Assembly: GCA_002409995.1 (NCBI GenBank)
Contig: DHOR01000052.1
Span: forward strand, 1-31,213
Direction: 5' to 3'
Source: Hungatella sp. UBA5385
Lineage (GTDB): Bacteria; Bacillota; Clostridia; Lachnospirales; Lachnospiraceae
Length of the DNA: 31,213 nucleotides
Part shown: positions 14,207 through 21,020 of the stretch, one piece after another
Numbering within the stretch: position 1 is the first letter of the stretch
Layout: every line of letters begins with the position of its first letter
Notes under the pieces: generated by a model
Told to the model about the DNA's origin: nothing
What the model saw: the letters and a program-made list of their open reading frames with translations, nothing else
The model's database searches: none
Position numbers and translations under genes: made by a program

Positions 14207-16122
14207 GAAAACAAAGAAAAAAGAAGACTGTTGGAAAATATAAAAAAACAAAAAGAAGGAAAAGGGGGAAAAACATATTGAAAAAGGTATCGTTTGCTTT
14301 GGGGGTTATATTTTGTGCTTTTCATTGCTATACTGCAATGTTTGGAGCAGTCTCCGGTATTGGGCAAAAGGCAATTCATTTAGGACTTATTTTGGTAATT
14401 TACTTTTTGGACGATTTGATTAAGAGCGATAGAAAATGGTATTTAAGATTAGTGGACCTTTTTTTCGTCATAGCTTCGGCGGGAAGTTTGATTTATATTA
14501 TCAGCATTGACAGCACCATAGATTTGAGAAGTGGAATGATCTATACATACGACATTATATTTGGAGTTTTGCTTATGGTGTCTTTAATAGAAGCCACCAG
14601 AAGAGCAGTGGGAGTTTCTCTTGCTATTGTAGTGCTTTGCTTTATTGCATACGCATTTATAGGACCATACATGCCTGGTTTCCTTGCACATGCAGGAATG
14701 GATTTATCCAGATTAACAAGTATTGTATATTTAGGAACGGATGGCATCTATGGTACGGCGATCTATGCTTCAGCCAGCTATATTGTTCTATTTGTAATTC
14801 TTGGAGCTGTATTTAATGAAACTGGAGTGGGGGATTATTTCACAAAATTGGCTTCAAGAGCATTTGGTAAGTTCAGAGGGGGACCGGCTAAGATTGCAGT
14901 GGTTGCCAGTGGATTGTTTGGTTCTATCAGTGGAAGTGCGATTGCTAATGTAATTGGTACAGGGACTTTTACTATACCCATGATGAAAAAATGTGGATTT
15001 GAGGATGAATATGCGGCAGCTGTAGAAGCTTCGGCTTCAACAGGAGGGCAGATTATGCCGCCTGTTATGGGAGCAACAGCTTTTTTGATTGCTGAGTATT
15101 TAGGAATCCCCTACTTTGATTTGGTAAAGGCTGCTTTGATTCCGGCAGTATTATTCTATGTGGCAATTCTTATGACTGTGGATCTTTATGCGAGAAAGAA
15201 TAATATTCAGGGAGTGCCGGAAAGTGAGCTTCCAACAAGGAAAGAGCTGCTTCAAAATGTGTATTTGATTGTGCCATTAATTTATCTTGTAATATCTATG
15301 AGTATATTCAAGATGTCGGTAACGAAATCCGGAATCTCCGCTATTATTGTTACGATTATCTGTACTCTTTTTTCAGCAAAGAACAGGATTAATCTGGACA
15401 AATTAAAAAAAATAATTCAAGGTTCCATAAATGGTGCAAAGCCGGTAGCTATTGCCTGTGGAGTTGTGGGAATTATTATTGGAATTGTAATGGGGTCGGG
15501 GTTGGGATTTCGCATGTCTTCTGTGCTTGTTAATATCTCTAATGGTAATCAGGGGATTTTACTGGTTTTAACAATGGTGGTATCTTTAATACTTGGAATG
15601 GGAGTTCCTACAACTGCAGCTTATCTGATGCTGGCTCTGCTGGTAGTGCCTGCTCTTAAAACAATGAATGTGCTGCCGTTAGCAGCTCATCTATTTATTT
15701 TTTACTTCGGCATTATTTCCAATGTTACACCCCCTGTTGCACTAGCTGCTTATGCAGCCGCAGGATTGGCTCATTGTAATCCAACAAAGACCGGTTTTTA
15801 TGCTTTTAAGCTTTCGTTATCGGGATTTATTCTACCATTTATGTTTGTCTATAATCCTGTTTTGCTGATGCAGGGAGATGCTTTAGAGATTATTCAGTCT
15901 GTAATTACAGCATTGTTAGGAATATATAGCTTGTCCGCTTCATTGGAAAAGTTTATATTCCGATGGGAAATTAACACAATTGAGCGAATTGTTTTGTTTA
16001 TGTCTGCTTTGTTGTTAATTGTACCGGGAACTGTTACTGATATTATGGGTTTTGTTGTGCTGGTAGGAATATGTTTTATAAAAGCAACAGCAGAGAAAAA
16101 AGGGAACATGCAGAAAGCATAG
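14203..16122 (+). CDS. TRAP transporter permease, fused 4TM/12TM (TAXI type)
   Basis: A protein of up to 639 residues with many hydrophobic segments, in which the small and large membrane subunits of the TRAP transporter are fused, as is usual with TAXI binding proteins. Family features include FHCYTAMFG near the N-terminus, GGPAKIAVVASGLFGSISGS, VEASASTGGQIMPPVMGA and the later LGMGVPTTAAYLMLALLV and SNVTPPVALAAYAAAG. It imports an organic acid or amino-acid derivative with sodium or protons. The GTG at 14203 gives a very basic first 25 residues; TTG at 14278, with GGGGG 9 bp upstream, is a credible alternative giving MKKVSFALG. The binding protein gene follows 16 bp downstream. Confidence 0.93.
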   Translation: MRKQRKKKTVGKYKKTKRRKRGKNILKKVSFALGVIFCAFHCYTAMFGAVSGIGQKAIHLGLILVIYFLDDLIKSDRKWYLRLVDLFFVIASAGSLIYIISIDSTIDLRSGMIYTYDIIFGVLLMVSLIEATRRAVGVSLAIVVLCFIAYAFIGPYMPGFLAHAGMDLSRLTSIVYLGTDGIYGTAIYASASYIVLFVILGAVFNETGVGDYFTKLASRAFGKFRGGPAKIAVVASGLFGSISGSAIANVIGTGTFTIPMMKKCGFEDEYAAAVEASASTGGQIMPPVMGATAFLIAEYLGIPYFDLVKAALIPAVLFYVAILMTVDLYARKNNIQGVPESELPTRKELLQNVYLIVPLIYLVISMSIFKMSVTKSGISAIIVTIICTLFSAKNRINLDKLKKIIQGSINGAKPVAIACGVVGIIIGIVMGSGLGFRMSSVLVNISNGNQGILLVLTMVVSLILGMGVPTTAAYLMLALLVVPALKTMNVLPLAAHLFIFYFGIISNVTPPVALAAYAAAGLAHCNPTKTGFYAFKLSLSGFILPFMFVYNPVLLMQGDALEIIQSVITALLGIYSLSASLEKFIFRWEINTIERIVLFMSALLLIVPGTVTDIMGFVVLVGICFIKATAEKKGNMQKA

Positions 16123-16138
16123 TATAAGGAGGAATTCT

Positions 16139-17155
16139 ATGAAAAAAGTAGTTTTTTTACACTTAATGATGTTACTTTTAACAGGGGGAATCATTCTATC
16201 TGCTACAGGCTGCTCCAATCAGCCGGTAGGAACAAACAGCGGGGAGAATACAGGGACAAGCGCTGTCTCCAGTGGAGACAAAGTTACAATCCGTTTTGGA
16301 GGAGGGCCAAGCGCCAGTGCAAATTATACTACATTTGCAGGGATTGGTAATCTAATTACCCAGGATCATCCCAATTATCTTATAAATACTGAGATATCCA
16401 CTGGTTCACAGGAAAATATTAGAATGATCCAAAATGGTACCGTACAGTTTGGCGTTGCTATGACTGATGTTGAGGAGGCTGCAGCAAATGGAACAAGGGA
16501 ATTTGAAGGGAGCTCCGTAGATATCAAACATGTAATGGGTGGATATACAACCATGTTACATATGTTTGTGCCGGAAAATTCTGATATCAACTCTATTGCA
16601 GATTTAAAAGGAAAAAAATTGGCTGTTAGTAAGGGGGCTATGGCACAGTATTATATGCCTATTTTATTGGAGACCTATGGTTTAGGTAAAAACGATGTGA
16701 CCATTACAGAAACTGCATTACAGGATATTTGTGATGCTGTTAACGATGGCAATGCGGATTTTGGTGTTCATATTACACCTTTTATCAGTTCCCCTATTGC
16801 GGATTTATCTGCCACGAAAGGGATTAAGCTGCTTTCTATGGACGATGAGTATATGGACCAGATTATTAGTCAATATCCATATTTTTATAAGAGCACAATA
16901 CCAGCTGGCACTTATACAGGAGTAGACAAGGATACTGTTGTTCTTGGTACAAGAAATAATCTGGTTTGTGCAAGCAGTGTAGATGAAGAGGTGGTTTACA
17001 ATGTAGTGAAATCCATAATTGAACACCAGGAAGAATTACAGGATGTACATCCTCAGGCCAATCAATTTAATAAGGAAAATGCAGTAGAGGGGGCTTTAAT
17101 TGATATCCATCCGGGAGCTGCTAAATATTATAAGGAAATTGGTATCATGAAATAA
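16139..17155 (+). CDS. TAXI family TRAP transporter solute-binding lipoprotein
   Basis: A 338-residue extracytoplasmic binding protein. A signal peptide (MKKVVFLHLMMLLL...) ends in the lipobox SATGC (C25), followed by a Gly/Ser/Thr-rich linker. The mature part begins TIRFGGGPSASANYTTFAGIG, the TAXI signature, with STGSQENIRMIQNGTVQFGVA downstream. It is tethered to the outer face of the membrane and hands its ligand to the permease encoded just upstream. TAXI proteins with known ligands bind dicarboxylates such as glutamate or 2-oxoglutarate; the ligand here is unknown. The ATG follows AAGGAGG at 7 bp. Confidence 0.93.
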   Translation: MKKVVFLHLMMLLLTGGIILSATGCSNQPVGTNSGENTGTSAVSSGDKVTIRFGGGPSASANYTTFAGIGNLITQDHPNYLINTEISTGSQENIRMIQNGTVQFGVAMTDVEEAAANGTREFEGSSVDIKHVMGGYTTMLHMFVPENSDINSIADLKGKKLAVSKGAMAQYYMPILLETYGLGKNDVTITETALQDICDAVNDGNADFGVHITPFISSPIADLSATKGIKLLSMDDEYMDQIISQYPYFYKSTIPAGTYTGVDKDTVVLGTRNNLVCASSVDEEVVYNVVKSIIEHQEELQDVHPQANQFNKENAVEGALIDIHPGAAKYYKEIGIMK

Positions 17156-17176
17156 TGTAGAAATGGGGTAAATAAA

Positions 17177-18178
17177 ATGGTGACTGTATATGGAAACAAT
17201 GTAGAAATGGGAGAACGCGCATATTTTACAATACCTGTTGGAGAATTAGCGCATAAAGCAGTGGTAGAAATGCCTGTCATTGTAGTAGCGGGTAAAAAGA
17301 AAGGACCTACACTCTGGATTAATGGAACCGTTCATGGAGATGAGCTAAATGGTTCCTACGCTGCTTGGGAGCTATCTCGTGAAATTAATACGGAAAATCT
17401 TGCAGGTAACTTAATAGTTACTCCTGTATGTAATCCTGTTGCTTTTGAATGTAGAAATAAAACATCTGATATTGACAACATGGATATGGATACGGCATTT
17501 CCAGGAGATCCACGAGGAATGCTGACACAAAGGATCGCCTATCTTGTATATGAGGAGATCAAGAAACATGCAGATGCATTGATTAGCTTCCATACTATGG
17601 CAACTCCTTATAGTGCAGATCCATATTCTGTCAGAAAAATAGTTCCTGGTGTATCAAAACAGATAAATCAGACAGCGGAGGGAATGCAGAGGGCGTTTGG
17701 GGTTGCAACAAATTGTCTGGTTGATTTAAGATCTGCATCCAATGAACTTCCTGGAGTCACTAGCGGAGCCCTGGATATTACTTGTTTGAAAGATGGAATT
17801 CCTGCCTTTATGGGAGAAATGGGACAAGGAGGGAAGATTGAGGATTCTTATGTGAATGCAGCAAAACAAGGGATTTTAAATGTAATGTCCTATTTGAGTA
17901 TGATTGGGGAAGAAATCATAAAGCCTTATAAACAGATTCTTATTACAAAACGTAAATTTTTAAGAAGCAATTGTGGAGGACTCGCTACAAGCAATGTGAG
18001 ATCCGGAGAAGAAATAAAGGCAGGAGGCAGTTTGCTTGATATCCATTATTACGGAGATCAGATAAACTCCTATTGTGCTGAAACTGACTGCTATATAATA
18101 GGAATTAGGGAAAATCCGATAGTCAATACAGGTGATCGGGTGGCATTTGTAGGTACTGAATGGAGCGAATGGCAGTGA
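17177..18178 (+). CDS. Succinylglutamate desuccinylase/aspartoacylase family deacylase (M14-like)
   Basis: A 333-residue zinc-dependent deacylase. The zinc ligands are in GTVHGDELNG (H53, E56) and SFHT (H139), with the catalytic glutamate probably E214 in FMGEMGQGG. The C-terminal third (from about residue 245) resembles the beta-rich domain of the family. Members remove acyl groups from N-acetylaspartate, N-succinylglutamate or N-acetyl-diaminobutyrate. Where aspartoacylases have DLNRxFPG, this protein has DMDTAFPG (103-110), so the Asn-Arg pair that holds the substrate carboxylate is absent. It follows the transporter genes by 21 bp, which suggests that it acts on the imported compound or on an N-acetylated intermediate made by the next gene. 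Confidence 0.85.
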   Translation: MVTVYGNNVEMGERAYFTIPVGELAHKAVVEMPVIVVAGKKKGPTLWINGTVHGDELNGSYAAWELSREINTENLAGNLIVTPVCNPVAFECRNKTSDIDNMDMDTAFPGDPRGMLTQRIAYLVYEEIKKHADALISFHTMATPYSADPYSVRKIVPGVSKQINQTAEGMQRAFGVATNCLVDLRSASNELPGVTSGALDITCLKDGIPAFMGEMGQGGKIEDSYVNAAKQGILNVMSYLSMIGEEIIKPYKQILITKRKFLRSNCGGLATSNVRSGEEIKAGGSLLDIHYYGDQINSYCAETDCYIIGIRENPIVNTGDRVAFVGTEWSEWQ

Positions 18179-18216
18179 TGGGGAAAAAGTAGATAGAAAA
18201 AAAGAGATGAACGTAT

Positions 18217-19881
18217 ATGATTGATATCAGAGAATGCACTAGAGAAGATATTGAGCAGCTATGGGAAATTTGCAAAAATCACAGCCAGGAAGAATTTCAA
18301 ATGTGGGGAGGAGATTTTGTCTATGATTACCCACCAAAACTAAAGCAGATGGTTAGGAGAATAGCTGATAGTAAGGATACGAAATTATTTGCTGTTGAGA
18401 AATTTGGACGGGTAATCGGATTTGCAGAGATCACCAATATCAATGCTGTAAAGGGGGTGGGTGAACTTTCCCGGATATTGTTAAGACAAGAAGAACGAGG
18501 TAAGAGATATGGTTCACAAGCTATTGACCAACTTATAGCTTATGCAGTTCAAGAGCTTGGTTTAAATGAAATGACATTAATTGTATATAGTTTTAATCAT
18601 AGAGCCAGAAGGTGTTATGAAAAACTTGGGTTTGTATATGAAAGAAAGTTGGTTCGTCCGAATAGACCAGAAGCTATCAGGATGAAAATTGATATCAGAG
18701 GGAGGAAGAAAGTGAGTCAGATACATAATTTTGATGAGACTGTAAACCGCTGGGGAACTGGCTGCAAAAAATATGCAGCTGATGGATATTCAGAGGAAGT
18801 GCTTCCTATGTGGATTGCAGACACGGATTTTAAAAGTCCTCAGCCGGTGATTGATGCATTGAAAAAGCGGATTGATCACGGAGTTTATGGATATCCGGTT
18901 GTGAGCCAAGAATTTAAAAAGGCAATTCAATATTGGCAGAAAATAAGGTTTAACTGGGATATACCTATGGAAGCTGTAGAGTTTATTCCGGGAGTGATCC
19001 CAGGGATCATCTGTGCTATGAGAGCACTGAGTTGTCCAGGCGATAATATAGTGATTCATAGTCCGTGCTACCCTCCGTTTAGAGACCTGGCATCTCACAA
19101 CGGAAGACATTTGCTTGCCAGCCGACTTAAAGTTATAAATGGTCAATATCGAATTGATTTTGAAGATCTGGAACAGAAATTATCTGATATAAGAACAAAA
19201 CTTTTTATATTATGTAATCCACAAAATCCCACAGGCCGTGTATTTGATTTGGAAGAATTAAAACGTATTGGGGAACTGTGCGTGAAATATCAGGTAGTAG
19301 TATTATCTGATGAAATTCACGGTGATTTGGTTTATAAAGGATATAAACACGTTCCCTTTGCCAGCATATCAAAGGAGTTTGCAGATAACAGCATTATATT
19401 TGTGAATGCAAGTAAGACCTTCAATACGGCTGGCTTTAGAACAGCCGGACTCATTTGCCTGAATCCCCACATGAAAGCCTTAGTACATGAAGCAATTCTG
19501 GACAATAAAGGAATCGGTGAAAATATAGGGGGCACAACGGCTGCTATTGCAGCTTATAACCACTGCTCATATTATGCAGACCAGCTTGTTGATTACCTTG
19601 AAGGCAATTTGGATATTGTGTGCGATGAACTTAGGAAAACCGATAAAATCCAGTTGATCCGTCCAGAGGGTACTTATCTTTTGTGGTTAGACTGCAGAAA
19701 ACTAGCGATGTCAGAGTCTCAGCTTGTGGATTTTTTTGAGAAAAAGGCAAAGCTGCGTTTTAATAATGGTACAAGCTTTGGTTTGGAAGGAACGGGATTT
19801 ATGCGTATGAATATTGCCACACAAAGGGTAAACGTACAAGAGGCTATGAGAAGAATACTGGAGGCACTGCAATCCCTTTAA
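18217..19881 (+). CDS. GNAT acetyltransferase fused to PatB/MalY-type PLP-dependent C-S beta-lyase
   Basis: A 554-residue two-domain protein. Residues 1-165 are a complete GNAT domain: the acetyl-CoA motif RQEERGKRYGS (90-100) and the closing NHRARRCYEKLGF (127-139). Residues 166-554 (389 residues) match a whole MalY/PatB enzyme. It begins SQIHNFDETVNRWGTG, contains MWIADTDF, CNPQNPTGR and SDEIHGDLVY, and the PLP lysine is K400 in NASKTFN (235 in domain numbering; E. coli MalY uses K233). PatB enzymes beta-eliminate thiols from cysteine thioethers to give pyruvate and ammonia. At the joint, GGAGG (18701-18705) lies 6 bp before GTG 18712, exactly where a free-standing PatB would start, so a second, lyase-only product is likely. 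Its stop shares TTAA with the stop of the convergent LysR gene. Confidence 0.9.
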   Translation: MIDIRECTREDIEQLWEICKNHSQEEFQMWGGDFVYDYPPKLKQMVRRIADSKDTKLFAVEKFGRVIGFAEITNINAVKGVGELSRILLRQEERGKRYGSQAIDQLIAYAVQELGLNEMTLIVYSFNHRARRCYEKLGFVYERKLVRPNRPEAIRMKIDIRGRKKVSQIHNFDETVNRWGTGCKKYAADGYSEEVLPMWIADTDFKSPQPVIDALKKRIDHGVYGYPVVSQEFKKAIQYWQKIRFNWDIPMEAVEFIPGVIPGIICAMRALSCPGDNIVIHSPCYPPFRDLASHNGRHLLASRLKVINGQYRIDFEDLEQKLSDIRTKLFILCNPQNPTGRVFDLEELKRIGELCVKYQVVVLSDEIHGDLVYKGYKHVPFASISKEFADNSIIFVNASKTFNTAGFRTAGLICLNPHMKALVHEAILDNKGIGENIGGTTAAIAAYNHCSYYADQLVDYLEGNLDIVCDELRKTDKIQLIRPEGTYLLWLDCRKLAMSESQLVDFFEKKAKLRFNNGTSFGLEGTGFMRMNIATQRVNVQEAMRRILEALQSL

Positions 19882-20789
19882 TTCTGATGTATATTTTTAA
19901 CAAGGTTAATAAATTCCAGAGCAGTGTTGGAAAAGACAGTACCTTCACGGTATGCAATAGCTAAGTCCCATTTTGTGACGGGGTCTCCAAATGAAAAAAA
20001 ATTAGGAGGTTTTTTAACACTGGGTATTTTAATGACAGTCTCAGGAATAATGGCACAGCCGAGTCCGGCTTCCGCCATTCGGAATGCGGACTCAACACTT
20101 TTGACTTTTAAAACAGTTGAGGGAGTAATGTTGTTTTTGCTAAAGATTTCTCTGGTTTTAATGGCAATGGACTGTTCCCCATTTAACCCGATATAAGGCT
20201 GATTGTGAAGCAGGCGTATATCAAGCCACGGATATTTAAGTCCGGGCTTGGTTACGCCTTTTAATGATAAAGCCTGTAGTCTTGGTACTGCAATTAAAAG
20301 TTCTTCTTCAAAGAAGGGTATATAGTTTAATTTAGGCAGATTTCTCTGGTTAATAATAGCCAGATCAATTTCACCATTTAGCAGCATATGTTCCAGACCT
20401 TTTGTTGTAAAGTTCTCATAAAGTTGAACATCTACATTTGGATATTTATCAACAAAGGATTTTAATATAATGGGCATATTATACGACATCCTCAACACTG
20501 CACAGCCGATTTTCAGACGTCCATATAACTCTTCATTGATATCAGCTAAGTCCATTTCTAAATCTGTATACAGCTTTATAATTTTCTTAGAAGTTTCTAC
20601 ATACTTTTCTCCAGCATGAGTTAAAATCAGACGGTTATTAATGCGTTGGAATAATTGTACACCCAGACGTTTCTCAAGATCTTTAATATATCTGCTTAAA
20701 GATGGCTGTGAAATGAATAACTCTGCTGCTGCTTTTGAGACATTTCCTTTTTCTGCAACAGCGACTATATATAAAAGTTCTTTTAACAT
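19878..20789 (-). CDS. LysR family transcriptional regulator
   Basis: A 303-residue LysR protein. The N-terminal winged helix-turn-helix is clear (YIVAVAEKGNVSKAAAELFI followed by SQPSLSRYIKDLEKRLGVQLF, residues about 7-47), then a linker helix and the two-lobed ligand-binding domain. The ATG follows GAGGTG at 6 bp. It is convergent to the GNAT-lyase gene and overlaps its stop by 4 bp. LysR regulators of cysteine and thioether uptake are common in Firmicutes, so it may sense an intermediate of the neighbouring pathway, but no LysR-type site was assigned. Confidence 0.92.
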   Translation of the reverse strand: MLKELLYIVAVAEKGNVSKAAAELFISQPSLSRYIKDLEKRLGVQLFQRINNRLILTHAGEKYVETSKKIIKLYTDLEMDLADINEELYGRLKIGCAVLRMSYNMPIILKSFVDKYPNVDVQLYENFTTKGLEHMLLNGEIDLAIINQRNLPKLNYIPFFEEELLIAVPRLQALSLKGVTKPGLKYPWLDIRLLHNQPYIGLNGEQSIAIKTREIFSKNNITPSTVLKVKSVESAFRMAEAGLGCAIIPETVIKIPSVKKPPNFFSFGDPVTKWDLAIAYREGTVFSNTALEFINLVKNIHQN

Positions 20790-20906
20790 AGAGCACCTCA
20801 GCTTTCAGGAACATGGTTATATTTGTACTATAAGTGATCTGTTTTAGGGTGTCAAGGTAATGTAAGGGTCTCTTCTATTCTTAAATTAAAAATCCAGATA
20901 TCTAAA

Positions 20907-20935
20907 TTGCTTTATTTATAGCTGTATATTATAAT
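20907..20935 (+). promoter_or_regulatory. Promoter of the PocR-GGDEF-EAL gene
   Basis: TTGCTT (20907-20912) and a consensus TATAAT (20930-20935) are 17 bp apart. The predicted start near 20942 leaves a leader of about 80 nt before the ATG at 21021. Nothing else was recognised between 20790 and 21020. Confidence 0.65.
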
Positions 20936-21020
20936 ATAGATATGTACTGGGGTTTTTATAAACCCAATATGCAGATGAGAAAGTGTATATAGTTAAGATA
21001 TGCAAGGGATGAGGTGTGAA

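Noticed and set aside
14140..14379. Minus-strand Phe- and Ser-rich frame opposite the permease start
   Set aside because: It is the complement of the purine-rich, lysine-coding run at the start of the permease; there is no ribosome site.
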